A stretch of 64,000 nt of DNA. It comes from an uncultured Clostridia bacterium. GTDB lineage: Bacteria > Bacillota > Clostridia > Oscillospirales > Butyricicoccaceae. How positions within the stretch are numbered: position 1 is the stretch's first letter; each line of letters opens with the position of its first letter. Below the pieces are notes generated by a model. It searched no databases. It saw only the letters and a list, made by a program, of their open reading frames with translations, and had not been told where the DNA came from. This document shows positions 1 to 9,263 of the stretch, piece after piece. A program made the position numbers and the translations under genes. Location: the NCBI GenBank assembly GCA_944381055.1, contig CALWJQ010000013.1:57950-121949 (forward strand). Reading direction: 5' to 3'.

Positions 1-231
1 GGCCAGCTTGAGCTTGGTGCCGACGCCGTCGGCGCCCGAGACCAGCACCGGCTTTTCCATGCCCGAAAGGTCGGGGGCGAACATGCCGCCGAAACCGCCG
101 ATGGTGCCAAGCACGCCGGGGATATAAGTGCTTTCGACCATGGGGCGGATGCGTTTTACGGTGTCGTAACCGGCCGTGACGTCAACGCCGGCCTTTTTAT
201 AGCTTTCGGAATGGCTGTCCTGATGGCTCAT
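1..231 (-). CDS. purM: Phosphoribosylformylglycinamidine cyclo-ligase (AIR synthase), N-terminal part, cut by the window edge
   Basis: The first 77 codons of a leftward gene read [20 protein letters not shown] and continue into the ATP-binding N-terminal region of PurM, including the segment [14 protein letters not shown]. PurM closes formylglycinamidine ribonucleotide to aminoimidazole ribonucleotide in de novo purine synthesis in the cytoplasm. The ATG at 229-231 is preceded by a GGGAGCC-like ribosome site. It follows purF by 44 bp in the same direction, so it is the fourth gene of a purE-purC-purF-purM operon. The C-terminal three quarters lie outside the window. Confidence 0.95.
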   Translation of the reverse strand, partial: MSHQDSHSESYKKAGVDVTAGYDTVKRIRPMVESTYIPGVLGTIGGFGGMFAPDLSGMEKPVLVSGADGVGTKLKLA

Positions 232-275
232 TTCTAAAGGCTCCCTTCACCGATTCATTCTTTTCGGGCCGGGGC

Positions 276-1700
276 TTATTCCCGGCCGCTCCAGCAGTAG
301 GTACAGACCTTGTCGCGGGGCAGGCCGATGGCCTCTAAAACGCCGTCGAGCGACTGGTAGCCCAGAGAGTCAAAGCCCAGTTTTTCGCAGATGGCCTTGA
401 GCATACACTGGCCGCGGCAGGTCGTGGCGTCCGCGTATTCGTCCAGGTGCTTCTGCCCCTCGTCGCCCTCGAGCTCCTGCACGGTGCGGCGGGCGATGAG
501 CTCCATGTCCGACGTGCCGCGCGAAAAGTTGAGGTATTTGCAGCTGTACATGATGGGCGGGCAGGCCGAACGCATGTGGACTTCTTTGGCCCCCGACGCG
601 TAGAGGAAGTCGACGGTTTCGCGCAGCTGCGTGCCGCGCACGATGGAGTCGTCGACGAACAGAAGACGTTTGCCGTCGATGAGCTCGGGGATGGGGATCT
701 GCTTCATTTTGGCGACCTGGTTGCGCACCGCCTGGTTTTCCGGCATGAAAGAGCGCGGCCAGGTCGGGGTGTACTTGATAAACGGCCGGGCAAAGGTCTG
801 GCCGCTCTGGCTGGCGTAGCCGATGGCGTGGGCAATGCCCGTGTCGGGCACGCCGGCCACATAGTCGACTTTGGGCAGCACCCCGCGTTCCTGCTCGCTT
901 TTGGCCATGATCTCGCCGTTGCGGTAGCGCATGAGCTCGACGTTGACCCCTTCGTAGTTGGAATTGGGGTAGCCGTAATAGGTCCACAAAAAGGCGCAGA
1001 TTTTCATCTCGCTGCCCGGACGCGACAGCGTCTCGAACCCGTTGCTCGTGATGCGGACGATTTCGCGCGGGCCCAGCTCGTACGCGTCGCTGTAACCCAG
1101 CTTGTGGTAGGCAAAGGACTCAAACGATACACAGCAGCCGTCGGCGTTCTGCCCGATGAGTACGGGCAGGCGGCCAAAGCGGTCGCGCGCGGCGATAATT
1201 TCGCCCTCGCTCGTCAAAACGAGCAGGGTCAGCGAGCCGTCGATCAGCCTTTGCGCATGCAGGATGCCGTCGACCAGGTTGTCCTTCTGGTTGATGAGCG
1301 CGGCGACCAGCTCGGTAGCGTTGACCTTGCCCGAGCTCATGGCCATGAACTGATGGCCGTGGTCGGAAAAATACTGGGCGATCAGCTCTTCGTCGTTGCG
1401 GATGATGCCGACCGTCGTCAGCGCGTAAAGGCCCAGGTGCGAACGCACGAGAAGGGGCTGCGGGTCGGTGTCGCTGATGCACCCGATGCCGCTGCACCCG
1501 TGGAAATCGTGCAGATCTTTTTCAAACTTGGTGCGGAACGGGGTGTTTTCAATCGAGTGGATCTGGCGCTGAAAACCGTCTTCCCTGTCGTAAATGATCA
1601 TGCCGCCCCGGCGGGTGCCGAGGTGGGAATGGTAGTCAACGCCGAAAAAAATGTCCAAGACGCAGTCGCGCTTTGAAACAGCGCCGAAAAAGCCTCCCAT
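276..1700 (-). CDS. purF: Amidophosphoribosyltransferase (PurF) lacking the N-terminal catalytic Cys
   Basis: This 474-residue protein resembles glutamine PRPP amidotransferase, the first step of purine synthesis. The N-terminal half is an Ntn-hydrolase glutaminase fold. The C-terminal half carries the PRPP-binding loop VDDSIVRGTQ and Cys-containing segments (CPPIMYSC, CRGQC, CTYC) that fit an Fe-S binding PurF. Oddly, the start reads MGGFFGAVSKRDC: the residue after Met, normally the Cys nucleophile (as in MCGI), is Gly, and there is no propeptide before a Cys. The first Cys is residue 13. Either the enzyme uses free ammonia or an external amidotransferase, or it is a PurF paralogue of the MGGFFG type that I recall from other Clostridia and Bacteroidetes. 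It lies 31 bp after purC, in operon. Confidence 0.9.
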   Translation of the reverse strand: MGGFFGAVSKRDCVLDIFFGVDYHSHLGTRRGGMIIYDREDGFQRQIHSIENTPFRTKFEKDLHDFHGCSGIGCISDTDPQPLLVRSHLGLYALTTVGIIRNDEELIAQYFSDHGHQFMAMSSGKVNATELVAALINQKDNLVDGILHAQRLIDGSLTLLVLTSEGEIIAARDRFGRLPVLIGQNADGCCVSFESFAYHKLGYSDAYELGPREIVRITSNGFETLSRPGSEMKICAFLWTYYGYPNSNYEGVNVELMRYRNGEIMAKSEQERGVLPKVDYVAGVPDTGIAHAIGYASQSGQTFARPFIKYTPTWPRSFMPENQAVRNQVAKMKQIPIPELIDGKRLLFVDDSIVRGTQLRETVDFLYASGAKEVHMRSACPPIMYSCKYLNFSRGTSDMELIARRTVQELEGDEGQKHLDEYADATTCRGQCMLKAICEKLGFDSLGYQSLDGVLEAIGLPRDKVCTYCWSGRE

Positions 1701-1731
1701 GAGGTTGCCTCCGTAATCGCAGCCGCAGGGC

Positions 1732-2439
1732 TCAGCCCATCACGCGGCGCAGGACTTCCTGGTACGCGTCTTCGACGTTGCCCAGGTCGCGGCGGAAACG
1801 GTCCTTGTCGAGCTTTTCGCCCGTCTTGCTGTCCCAGAAGCGGCAGGTGTCGGGCGAGATTTCGTCAGCCAGCACAATGGCGCCGTCGGGCAGCTTGCCG
1901 AACTCGAGCTTGAAGTCGATGAGGTTGATGCCGCATTCGAGGAAAAAGGCCTTGAGCACGTCATTGACTTTAAAGGCGTACTTTTTGATGGTCTCAATTT
2001 CTTCGGGCGTGGCCAGCTTGAGGGCGACGGCATGGTAGCTGTTGATGAGCGGATCGCCCAGCGCGTCGTTTTTATACGAAAACTCAATGGTCGGGCTGTC
2101 ATTGACAATGCCCTCTTCAACGCCGTAGCGCTTGGCGAAGCTGCCGGCCGAGACGTTGCGGATGATGACTTCGAGCGGCACGATGTGCACCGACTTGACC
2201 AGCGTTTCGCGGTCGGACAGCTCGCGGACAAAGTGGGTGGGCACGCCGGCCTGTTCAAGCTTCTGCATCAGGAAATTGGTCAGCTTGTTGTTGATAACGC
2301 CCTTGCCGGAAATGGTGCCCTTTTTCTCGCCGTTAAAGGCGGTGGCGTCGTCTTTGTAGTCGACGATGACAAGCGCAGGGTCGTCGGTCTGAAAGACCTT
2401 TTTAGCTTTGCCTTCATAAATCATATCGAGCTTTTGCAT
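1732..2439 (-). CDS. purC: SAICAR synthetase (phosphoribosylaminoimidazole-succinocarboxamide synthase)
   Basis: A 235-residue protein starting [16 protein letters not shown], the family signature for binding ATP and CAIR. It condenses CAIR with aspartate to SAICAR in purine synthesis. The length matches bacterial PurC (about 235-240 residues). A longer frame runs upstream to 2490, but it would overlap the end of purE. The ATG at 2437-2439 has an AGGGAGG ribosome site about 8 bases before it and begins exactly at the conserved N-terminus, so I chose that start. It lies 19 bp after purE and 31 bp before purF. Confidence 0.96.
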   Translation of the reverse strand: MQKLDMIYEGKAKKVFQTDDPALVIVDYKDDATAFNGEKKGTISGKGVINNKLTNFLMQKLEQAGVPTHFVRELSDRETLVKSVHIVPLEVIIRNVSAGSFAKRYGVEEGIVNDSPTIEFSYKNDALGDPLINSYHAVALKLATPEEIETIKKYAFKVNDVLKAFFLECGINLIDFKLEFGKLPDGAIVLADEISPDTCRFWDSKTGEKLDKDRFRRDLGNVEDAYQEVLRRVMG

Positions 2440-2458
2440 GGCGAATTCCTCCCTGAAA

Positions 2459-2953
2459 TCAGTCGTTGTACTGTTTTTGTACTTTTTCATCTTTTTTCAT
2501 GACCTTTTCAGCCATTTCTTTTTTGTGCTGCAAAAGGGCTTCGGCCAGCCCGCCGTCGGCCAGCGCGAGAATCTGCACGGCGAGCAGGGCGGCGTTTTCG
2601 GCGCCGCCGATGGCGACGGTGGCCACCGGCACGCCCGACGGCATCTGCACGGTGGACAAAAGGCTGTCCAGCCCGTCAAGCGTGCTCGATTTGATGGGGA
2701 TGCCGATGACGGGCAGCGTGGTGCCGGCCGCCATGACGCCGGCCAGATGGGCGGCCTTGCCGGCTGCGGCGATGATGCAGCCGAAGCCCTGTTCGCGCGC
2801 CGTGCGCGACAGCTCTTCGGCGACGAGCGGCGTGCGGTGCGCCGAACACACCCGGACGGAAAAGGGGACGGAAAAACGCTTCAGCGTTTCCATGCACGGC
2901 TCAAGCGCCGGCAGATCGGAATCCGAACCCATGACGACCATGACTTTTTTCAA
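2459..2953 (-). CDS. purE: N5-carboxyaminoimidazole ribonucleotide mutase / AIR carboxylase PurE
   Basis: 164 residues. The N-terminal MGSDSDLP and the following SAHRTP are the PurE active-site signatures, and GIPIKSS is the expected later motif. It produces CAIR, the substrate of the PurC encoded directly downstream. The start codon is TTG at 2951-2953 with an AAAGGGAG site 6-7 bases upstream; the first internal ATG would remove the first beta strand. As promoter-proximal gene of the purine operon it follows a leader of about 180 bases with strong secondary structure. No purK is seen. Whether it is a class I mutase or a class II carboxylase cannot be decided from motifs alone. Confidence 0.95.
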   Translation of the reverse strand: MKKVMVVMGSDSDLPALEPCMETLKRFSVPFSVRVCSAHRTPLVAEELSRTAREQGFGCIIAAAGKAAHLAGVMAAGTTLPVIGIPIKSSTLDGLDSLLSTVQMPSGVPVATVAIGGAENAALLAVQILALADGGLAEALLQHKKEMAEKVMKKDEKVQKQYND

Positions 2954-2985
2954 AACGATCTCCCTTTCTTTTGCGGCGGAAATCT

Positions 2986-3013
2986 AAAGAGCATCCTCGT
3001 CGGGATGCTCTTT
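2986..3013 (-). terminator. Perfect 11-bp hairpin upstream of purE, possible attenuator
   Basis: AAAGAGCATCC, 6-base loop, GGATGCTCTTT. On the minus strand it is followed by AGATTT, a poor U-tract. It could terminate a small leader RNA or attenuate purE. Confidence 0.5.
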
Positions 3014-3140
3014 GACACAGGGCTGCACTATTGGAACCGGTGGGACGCAGCGGCGCACTGACCCGCAGTGCGGCTGCTGGAACCGCTATTCAGGCAAAGC
3101 CGCTGAGCCATTGGCAGACATCCTCCGCAATTCATTCAAT

Positions 3141-3169
3141 ATACTTCTGATTTTATCCTAATCGGTCAA
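3141..3169 (-). promoter_or_regulatory. Promoter of the purE operon or its leader RNA
   Basis: TTGACC (3164-3169), 17-bp spacer, AAGTAT (3141-3146) on the minus strand in an AT-rich stretch. It is the best sigma-A-like match upstream of purE. Confidence 0.5.
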
Positions 3170-3281
3170 AAAAATCAATGTTTTTTCATGGTTTTACAGG
3201 CGGTTTGGCATTTTAACCAAAAAAACAGCTGCGCGCGCGGAAAACCGTCGTAGACTTGGGCACGGGCGGGCAAAAACCCGT

Positions 3282-3310
3282 TTGACATTTGCGGCGCGAT
3301 GTGTTGAAAT
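3282..3310 (+). promoter_or_regulatory. Promoter of the Cys-rich protein gene
   Basis: TTGACA at 3282-3287, 17-bp spacer, TGAAAT at 3305-3310, followed 30 bases later by the gene start. Confidence 0.6.
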
Positions 3311-3340
3311 AAGGGGTAGATACACAGGGGAGGAATGGGT

Positions 3341-3796
3341 ATGCAGAGCAAACCGACAGGGGCCGAACTGAAACAGCTGGGCTGCAACTGCGCGCAGGCC
3401 GTGCTGGTGGCCATGGGCGATGTGACGCGGATTTCTGACGAGCAGGCCTGCCGCACGGCGTGCGGCTTCGGCGGCGGGATGCGCGCCGGCGAACTGTGCG
3501 GCGCGGCGACGGGGGCCGTCATGGCCATCGGGCTGGCGCTGGGCAACGCGTCGTGGACCGATTCCGGCACGCGTGATCGCGCCTATGCGGCGGTCATCGA
3601 GTTCAACCGCCGCTTCAAAGAGCGGTTCGGCACACTGATCTGCCGCGAGCTGCTGGGCTTTGACACCAGCACGCCCGAGGGGAAAAAGCTCCTTCACGAA
3701 AGCCCCGAAAAGCGCCGCCAGTGCCTGGGCTACATCACCGAAGCCGAACGTATGGCCCGCGGCGTCATCGCCGAATGGAAGAGCGGCAATTTTTAA
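3341..3796 (+). CDS. C_GCAxxG_C_C family redox-type protein
   Basis: 151 residues with GCNCAQ near the N-terminus, FGGGMR and then ELCGAATGAVMAIGL, the Cys-Gly signature of the C_GCAxxG_C_C family, plus a later Cys in ICRELLG. The arrangement suggests metal or disulphide redox chemistry, but no reaction is established. Two ATGs lie 6 bp apart; the GGGGAGG site at 3327-3333 is directly adjacent to the first and 7 bases before the second (3341), so I use the second. The gene has its own promoter and appears monocistronic. Confidence 0.85.
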   Translation: MQSKPTGAELKQLGCNCAQAVLVAMGDVTRISDEQACRTACGFGGGMRAGELCGAATGAVMAIGLALGNASWTDSGTRDRAYAAVIEFNRRFKERFGTLICRELLGFDTSTPEGKKLLHESPEKRRQCLGYITEAERMARGVIAEWKSGNF

Positions 3797-3807
3797 TGTG
3801 CATTTAA

Positions 3808-3836
3808 TTGCGCGCGCTGCGGCAAAGGGATATAAT
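3808..3836 (+). promoter_or_regulatory. Promoter of the XpaC-like gene
   Basis: TTGCGC at 3808-3813, 17-bp spacer, consensus TATAAT at 3831-3836. Confidence 0.7.
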
Positions 3837-3872
3837 AGAGACATCAAATATTTAGGAGTTGCAAAACAGGCT

Positions 3873-5057
3873 ATGAGCAATCAGTCAGGCAGCGGCCGTA
3901 CAGACGTCTGGAACTGGGTTCTTACGCTTTTGATGCTGTGGATCTTTTTTCCGCTCGGCGTCATTCTGCTCGTCATCAATTTGAAAAAGGCGTTCGAAGC
4001 GCCGCCGTCCCGCACATCGCGCCCCGCTGCGCGGCCCATGGCCATGCGCCGCCCGGACAGCCAGTGGACCCCCGTAGAGCCGGTCGGGCGGCGGCAGACC
4101 GTCCCCATACCGCCCGCCGGCCGGCAGCCCGCACAGCCGTCCCCTCAGCGGAATGAAAAGAAAAGCCGCCGATCGGCCGAGGCGCGCGGCGTCATGCCTC
4201 TGCGCATCGGAGGCGCCTGCCTGATTGTCGCCGGGCTGTTCGGCATGGCCGAACCGCTGGAATGGCTGCTGCGCCTGGGCTTTAGTTTTTACGATCTCTG
4301 GGAGCTTTTGCGCTGGCTCGGCTTTGCCGCCTGCGGCGCGGCCCTGATCCTGGTCGCCGAACGCCGCCGCCGCAGGGCCGGGCGCTATGCCGACTACCTG
4401 GCCGTCATCGGCGACAGCCAGGCGCTGTCGCTCGACTTCATCGCTTCGGCCACGGGCCGGCCTTATGAGACGGTAACCGACGATTTGCAGGACATGATCC
4501 GGCAGGGATATTTCGGCGACGAGACCTATCTGGATCTGGCAGAACGGTGTTTTGTCGCCTGCCATGCCGCCGCGCCCCGCCGCGACGTGCGGCACGACGA
4601 GCCGGCCGCGGCCCCGGCTGATGAACCGGCACCGGGCCGCTACCCCGAGGAAGAGCAGCTGCGCGTCCTGAACGACAGTATCGCCGACGAACATGTGTCG
4701 GCCTGCATGGACAGGCTGGAAGAGCTGACCCACAAAATTTTCACCTATGTCGAGGCGCACCCCGAAAAAGAAAGCCGCGTGCGGAGGTTCCGCGCCCACT
4801 ACCTGCCCCGGACCATCAAAATCTGCGAATCCTACGCCCGGTTTGAAGAGCAGGGAGTCAAAGGCGACAACATCCGTGCGGCCATGCGCGAGGTCGAAGA
4901 GGTCATGGACTCGCTGGTGCGCGGGTTTGAAAACCAGCTCGACATGCTGTTTGACGACGAAGCGCTCGACGTTTCGACCGACATCAGCGTGCTCGAGAGC
5001 ATGATGGCCCCCGCAGAGCTTAAAATCGAGGATTTTCTGCCTAAAAAGGCACAGTGA
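3873..5057 (+). CDS. XpaC-like (5-bromo-4-chloroindolyl phosphate hydrolysis) membrane protein
   Basis: 394 residues. There is one membrane segment near residues 12-32, a Pro/Arg-rich linker, two more hydrophobic segments (about 110-160), and a long cytoplasmic part. The C-terminal 130 residues are helical and charged, resembling the XpaC family, whose biochemical role is not established (TelA is a related name). In the middle, residues about 175-230 look like a winged-helix segment (DFIASATGRPYETVTDDLQD). The ATG at 3873 is the first in frame after the promoter; TTAGGAG lies 14 bases upstream, rather far. A terminator follows at 5088-5123. Confidence 0.75.
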   Translation: MSNQSGSGRTDVWNWVLTLLMLWIFFPLGVILLVINLKKAFEAPPSRTSRPAARPMAMRRPDSQWTPVEPVGRRQTVPIPPAGRQPAQPSPQRNEKKSRRSAEARGVMPLRIGGACLIVAGLFGMAEPLEWLLRLGFSFYDLWELLRWLGFAACGAALILVAERRRRRAGRYADYLAVIGDSQALSLDFIASATGRPYETVTDDLQDMIRQGYFGDETYLDLAERCFVACHAAAPRRDVRHDEPAAAPADEPAPGRYPEEEQLRVLNDSIADEHVSACMDRLEELTHKIFTYVEAHPEKESRVRRFRAHYLPRTIKICESYARFEEQGVKGDNIRAAMREVEEVMDSLVRGFENQLDMLFDDEALDVSTDISVLESMMAPAELKIEDFLPKKAQ

Positions 5058-5087
5058 AACGGCGCCGGGCAGGTTCATGCAGCGAAG

Positions 5088-5123
5088 AGCGGGCAGGGGG
5101 CGGCAGCCTCTTGCCCGCTTTTT
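5088..5123 (+). terminator. Rho-independent terminator after the XpaC-like gene
   Basis: AGCGGGCA / TGCCCGCT 8-bp stem followed by TTTTT. Confidence 0.75.
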
Positions 5124-5166
5124 CCGGCCTTGCCGCGCGTCGGCGGCCGGTTGTGAAAGGGAAGAT

Positions 5167-5712
5167 ATGCGGTACAACAAAACGGTCAGGCTGAAAGACG
5201 GCAGGGAATGCTGCCTGAGAAACGGGACGGAAAGCGACGGCCAGGCGGCCGTCGACCTCTGGCGCCTGACGCACGGGCAGACCGATTATCTGCGGTCTTA
5301 CCCGGACGAGGGAAGCGCTGACGCGGCGCAGGAAGGCCGGCTTTTGCGGGAAAAAGAGGAAAGCCCAAACGAAATTGAAATGCTCGCTGTGGTCGGCGGC
5401 ACGGTCGCAGGGAGCGCGGGAGTCACGGCGGCGGGCACGAAATACAAGGTGCGGCACCGCGCCGTGTTCGGCGTCAGCGTTGACCGGGAATATTGGGGGC
5501 TGGGGATCGGAACGGCGCTGCTTTCGGCGTGCATCGAATGTGCCAGGGCGGCGGGATATGTCCAGCTCGAGCTCAATGTGACGGCCGGAAATGCGCGCGC
5601 GCTGTCCATGTATGAAAAAGCGGGGTTTGCTGAATACGGCAGAAACCCCAAAGGCTTTTATTCACGCCTGTCCGGCTTTCAGGAAGTGATCCATATGCGG
5701 CTGGAGCTGTGA
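5167..5712 (+). CDS. GNAT-family N-acetyltransferase
   Basis: 181 residues with the acetyl-CoA pyrophosphate-binding motif in REYWGLGIGTALL (about residues 108-120) and a following ELNVTAGNARALSMYEKAGF, typical of RimI/RimL-like GNAT enzymes. The frame extends upstream to 5077, but the ATG at 5167 has an AAAGGGAAG ribosome site and begins with the expected first strand (YNKTVRLKDG), so I start there. The substrate is unknown. A terminator lies 41 bp downstream, so the gene is probably transcribed alone or with weak readthrough from the XpaC-like gene. Confidence 0.9.
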   Translation: MRYNKTVRLKDGRECCLRNGTESDGQAAVDLWRLTHGQTDYLRSYPDEGSADAAQEGRLLREKEESPNEIEMLAVVGGTVAGSAGVTAAGTKYKVRHRAVFGVSVDREYWGLGIGTALLSACIECARAAGYVQLELNVTAGNARALSMYEKAGFAEYGRNPKGFYSRLSGFQEVIHMRLEL

Positions 5713-5753
5713 CCGGCGCGCCTGGCGTCCGGACGAAAGCCGCGATCTTTTGC

Positions 5754-5777
5754 AAAGCGCCCTGTGAGGGCGCTTTT
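5754..5777 (+). terminator. Terminator after the GNAT gene
   Basis: AAAGCGCCC, loop TGTGA, GGGCGCTTTT. Confidence 0.75.
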
Positions 5778-5802
5778 CTGCTGTGCGTACGGGGACAAAC
5801 CC

Positions 5803-5831
5803 TTGCACAGGCCGGGAAAAACGGGTATAAT
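5803..5831 (+). promoter_or_regulatory. Promoter of selA-selB
   Basis: TTGCAC at 5803-5808, 17-bp spacer, TATAAT at 5826-5831. A short GC hairpin (5844-5861) follows before the ribosome site. Confidence 0.75.
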
Positions 5832-5875
5832 GGGAACCACAGGCGGCGCCGGGCGCCGCAGCAAGGAGGAACGCC

Positions 5876-7258
5876 ATGAACAAAGAGCTATTGCGGCGGC
5901 TGCCGCAGATCGACGAAGTCCTGCGCCTGAACGCGCTGCGCAGCGCCGCCGATCGCTGGGGCCATGACCTGGCGGCCGCACACGTCCGCTCCGCTATCGA
6001 CGATTTGCGGCGCGATATTCTGGCGGGGGGCGAGCCCGACGTCTCGCCCGATGCTGTCGCCCAAAGCTGTGTGCGCGCCCTCGAGCGCGGGCAGCGCCCG
6101 TCGCTGCGCCGCGTCATCAACGCGACGGGCGTGGTGCTGCATACCAACCTGGGCCGCGCCCCGCTGTGCGAAGAGGCGGCGCAGGCCGCCGCAGACGTCG
6201 CCCGCCGGTACAATACCTTGGAATATGACGCCGCCGCCGGCCGCCGCGGCAGCCGGTACAGCCACGTAGACGGGCTTTTGTGCAGCCTGCTCGGCTGTGA
6301 AAGCGCCATGGTCGTCAACAACAATGCCGCAGCCGTTCTTCTGGTGCTCAGCACCCTGGTCCGCGGCCGCGAGGCCGTGGTGTCGCGCGGCGAGCTCGTC
6401 GAAATCGGCGGCTCGTTCCGCGTGCCCGAAATTATGGAGATGAGCGGCGGCATTTTGCGCGAAGTGGGCACCACCAACAAGACCCATCCGCAGGACTATG
6501 TTTCGGCCATCGGCGAGCAGACGGCCGCCATTTTAAAGGTACATACCAGCAATTACCGGATCCTGGGCTTTGCCGAAGAGGTTTCAGCTGCCGAGCTGGT
6601 CGGGCTGGCCCACGAACACGGGCTGCCCATGCTCTATGACCTCGGTTCGGGCGCGCTGTGCGACCCGCAGCGCACCGGCCTGGGCGACGAACCCACCGTT
6701 TTGCAGGCCATGGCGTCGGGGGCCGACGTCGTCTGCTTCAGCGGGGACAAGCTGCTGGGCGGGCCGCAGGCCGGCATCATCGCCGGCAAAAAGCAGTACA
6801 TCGACCAGATGAAAAAAAACCCGCTGACGCGCGCCCTGCGCATTGACAAGATGACGCTGGCCGCCCTGGAAGCAACGCTGCGCGTCTATCAGGACAGCGA
6901 AAAGCCCTATGCGCACATCCCCATCCTTGAAATGCTGTCCCTGCCCGAAGAGGTTCTGCGCGGCCGCGCGGAAGATTTGTGCGCCCGCCTGAAGGGCGCC
7001 GGCGTCAGCTGCCAGTGCGTGCCCGAGGGCGGACAGGTCGGGGGCGGCAGCGTGCCCACCCGTTTGCTGCCCACATACTGCGCGGCCATCGACGACAAGC
7101 GGGTTTCGGCGGCCGTTCTCGACGAGCGCCTGCGCGGGCGCGACGTGCCGATCGTCGGCCGCATTGCCCACGACCGCCTGCTGCTCGACATGCGGACGCT
7201 GCTGCCCGGCGACATCGACGAGCTGGCCGCCGCCGTGACGGAGGTTTTTGCCCAATGA
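5876..7258 (+). CDS. selA: L-seryl-tRNA(Sec) selenium transferase
   Basis: 460 residues, full length for bacterial SelA. This PLP enzyme converts seryl-tRNA(Sec) to selenocysteyl-tRNA(Sec) using selenophosphate. The PLP lysine is in [14 protein letters not shown] (Lys292). The N-terminal tRNA-binding region starts [16 protein letters not shown]. The ATG is preceded by AAGGAGG. It overlaps selB by four bases (ATGA), and tRNA-Sec lies directly after selB, giving a complete insertion module. The selenophosphate synthetase selD is not in the window. Confidence 0.97.
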   Translation: MNKELLRRLPQIDEVLRLNALRSAADRWGHDLAAAHVRSAIDDLRRDILAGGEPDVSPDAVAQSCVRALERGQRPSLRRVINATGVVLHTNLGRAPLCEEAAQAAADVARRYNTLEYDAAAGRRGSRYSHVDGLLCSLLGCESAMVVNNNAAAVLLVLSTLVRGREAVVSRGELVEIGGSFRVPEIMEMSGGILREVGTTNKTHPQDYVSAIGEQTAAILKVHTSNYRILGFAEEVSAAELVGLAHEHGLPMLYDLGSGALCDPQRTGLGDEPTVLQAMASGADVVCFSGDKLLGGPQAGIIAGKKQYIDQMKKNPLTRALRIDKMTLAALEATLRVYQDSEKPYAHIPILEMLSLPEEVLRGRAEDLCARLKGAGVSCQCVPEGGQVGGGSVPTRLLPTYCAAIDDKRVSAAVLDERLRGRDVPIVGRIAHDRLLLDMRTLLPGDIDELAAAVTEVFAQ

Positions 7259-9168
7259 CAACAGGACAGTCGCTCAGCAACATCATTATCGGCACGGCAG
7301 GCCATGTCGACCACGGCAAAACCTGCCTGATCCGCGCCCTGACGGGCATTGACACCGACCGCCTGCAGGAGGAGAAAAAGCGCGGCATCACCATCGAACT
7401 GGGCTTTGCCTATCTCGACCTGCCCGACGGACGCCGTGCGGGAATCATTGACGTGCCGGGACATGAAAAATTTATCAAAAACATGCTGGCGGGCGCGGGC
7501 GGCATCGACATCGCCATGCTGGTCGTGGCCGCCGACGAAGGGGTCATGCCCCAGACCGTCGAGCATCTGGGAATTTTGTCCCTGCTCGGCATTGCGCAGG
7601 GCGTTGTCGTCATCACCAAAGTCGACACCGTCGACCCCGACTGGCTGGAGCTGGTGCGCGAGGATGTCGCTGAGCGGGTGCGCGGCACCTTTTTAGAGGG
7701 CGCGCCCATGGTCAACGTCTCGTCTTATACCGGCCAGGGCATCGGCGAACTGCGGCAGATTCTGTTTGATATGATTGAAAAGGGCGCGGGCAAGAATCTT
7801 GATGCGGCTTTCCGCATCCCGGTTGACCGTGTCTTTACCATGGAAGGTTTCGGTACCGTCATCACCGGGACTCTGATCGAGGGCACGCTCGACGAGGGCG
7901 AAGAGATCATGGTTTACCCCGCGCGGCGCACGACCCGCGCGCGCGGTTTGCAGGTTCATTCCCGGCCGACGGAACGGGCCTATGCCGGCCAGCGCGTGGC
8001 CGTCAATCTGGCGGGGCTGAAAAAAGGCGAGATCGACCGTGGCAGCGTGCTCGCCCCGCGCGGTTCGCTGCCTGTGTCCATGATGGCCGACGTACGGCTG
8101 CGGCTGCTGCCCGGCGGCGAACGCACGGTCAAAAACAACTCGCGCCTGCATTTTTATCACGGTTCGCGCGAGGTTTTGTGCAAGGTCATTCTGCTCGACG
8201 CCGAAGAGGTCGGCTCGGGCGCGCAGTGCTACGCCCAGCTGCGGTTTGAAGAAGAAGTGTCGCTCAAAGCGGGTGACCGTTTTGTCGTGCGGTTTTATTC
8301 GCCGCTCGAGACGGTGGGCGGCGGCGTTGTCCTGGACCCCGACCCCTTTAAGCACAAGCGTTTTGACGAACAGGCGCTCGCAGATTTGAGCGTCAAGGAG
8401 ACGGGCAGCGATGAACAGCGGCTCGAAGTACTGGTGCGCGAGCACAGCGCGGGCTTTCAGACGGCCGGGTTTTACGCGCCGCTTTTGGGTCGCCGGCCCG
8501 AACGCACGCAGGAGCTGCTCGCGCTGCTCGAAGAAAACGGCCGGATTCTGCCGGTCGGCGGCGGGCGGTATGTGCACCGCGACTACGCGCAGAGTATCAA
8601 GCGCCGGGCGCTTGACATCCTGACCGAGTTCCACAAACAGCAGCCTCTGAAAGGCGGAATGCGCCGCGAAGAGCTGCGTTCACGCCTGCTGCCGCGCGCC
8701 GAACTGGCGCAGGTCGACGCGCTGATCGACATTTTTATCGCGCAGAAGGCTGTGAAAGAAATCAAGGGCCTTGTTTCGGTTCAGTCCTTTAAGGTCGAAC
8801 TGAGCGAAGAACTGGAAAAACTAACCGCCGAGCTGCAAAAGCTGTACCGTGAGGCGGCGTTTGCGCCGCCGGCGACCGACGAGGTGCTGGAAAAATACAA
8901 AAAAGTCCGGCAGATCGATCAGGTGCTGACCGCCATGATTGGCGACGGCGCGCTGGTGCGCCTCGACGCGCAGATCTATATGGATGCGCAGTGCGTGGAA
9001 AAGGCGCGCGGAGTCTGCCGCGAGGCCATTGGCAAAAACGGTCAGATGACGCTGGCCGAGTTCCGTGACCTGCTGGGTACGTCGCGGAAGTTTGCCGTCG
9101 CCCTGCTCGAATACTTTGACCGGCAGAAGTTCACCAGAAAAGTCGGCGACGCCCGTGTCCTGGCGTGA
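7255..9168 (+). CDS. selB: Selenocysteine-specific elongation factor SelB
   Basis: 637 residues. The N-terminal GTPase domain has GHVDHGKT (G1), DVPGHEKF (G3) and ITKVD (G4). Beta-barrel domains follow, and the C-terminal third contains winged-helix repeats that bind the SECIS hairpin of selenoprotein mRNAs. The reading frame is open far upstream inside selA, but the ATG overlapping the selA stop is the family start ([20 protein letters not shown]). The protein delivers Sec-tRNA to the ribosome at UGA codons. Its length is close to other SelB proteins (about 615-640 residues). Confidence 0.96.
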   Translation: MTTGQSLSNIIIGTAGHVDHGKTCLIRALTGIDTDRLQEEKKRGITIELGFAYLDLPDGRRAGIIDVPGHEKFIKNMLAGAGGIDIAMLVVAADEGVMPQTVEHLGILSLLGIAQGVVVITKVDTVDPDWLELVREDVAERVRGTFLEGAPMVNVSSYTGQGIGELRQILFDMIEKGAGKNLDAAFRIPVDRVFTMEGFGTVITGTLIEGTLDEGEEIMVYPARRTTRARGLQVHSRPTERAYAGQRVAVNLAGLKKGEIDRGSVLAPRGSLPVSMMADVRLRLLPGGERTVKNNSRLHFYHGSREVLCKVILLDAEEVGSGAQCYAQLRFEEEVSLKAGDRFVVRFYSPLETVGGGVVLDPDPFKHKRFDEQALADLSVKETGSDEQRLEVLVREHSAGFQTAGFYAPLLGRRPERTQELLALLEENGRILPVGGGRYVHRDYAQSIKRRALDILTEFHKQQPLKGGMRREELRSRLLPRAELAQVDALIDIFIAQKAVKEIKGLVSVQSFKVELSEELEKLTAELQKLYREAAFAPPATDEVLEKYKKVRQIDQVLTAMIGDGALVRLDAQIYMDAQCVEKARGVCREAIGKNGQMTLAEFRDLLGTSRKFAVALLEYFDRQKFTRKVGDARVLA

Positions 9169-9187
9169 GAAAAATCGGTGGACACTC

Positions 9188-9216
9188 TTGCCAATCGGGA
9201 AAAAGCATGGTATAAT
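9188..9216 (+). promoter_or_regulatory. Promoter of tRNA-Sec
   Basis: TTGCCA at 9188-9193, 17-bp spacer, TATAAT at 9211-9216, placed between selB and the tRNA, so the tRNA can be made independently of the selAB mRNA. Confidence 0.8.
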
Positions 9217-9222
9217 TATTAA

Positions 9223-9258
9223 ACGGCTGTTTCTGGATAAAAAAGCAGAGACAGCCGT
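9223..9258 (+). promoter_or_regulatory. Hairpin in the tRNA-Sec 5' leader
   Basis: Arms ACGGCTGTTTCTG (9223-9235) and CAGAGACAGCCGT (9246-9258) pair with a single G-U wobble. The hairpin ends five bases before the mature tRNA and lies within the primary transcript, so it may guide 5' processing. Confidence 0.6.
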
Positions 9259-9263
9259 CATAT

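Larger units (their letters stand above)
2954..3170 (-). ncRNA. Structured purE leader or independent small RNA of unknown class
   Basis: Read on the minus strand, a promoter (TTGACC at 3164-3169, 17-bp spacer, AAGTAT at 3141-3146) would start RNA near 3135. About 180 bases follow before the purE TTG. Within them is a strong apical hairpin at 3047-3077 (12 paired bases with a 2-base bulge and loop ACCCG on the plus strand), flanked by direct copies of CGGTTCCA (3032-3039 and 3078-3085). A perfect 11-bp hairpin at 2986-3013 (AAAGAGCATCC / GGATGCTCTTT) lies just before the ribosome site. I see no purine riboswitch core. The size and rod-plus-terminator layout would also suit a 6S-like RNA, but I cannot confirm that. 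Confidence 0.45.

Noticed and set aside
447..1676. 409-residue plus-strand ORF opposite purF
   Set aside because: Antisense shadow of a conserved gene in GC-rich DNA; no ribosome site, low-complexity His/Asp/Arg-rich translation.
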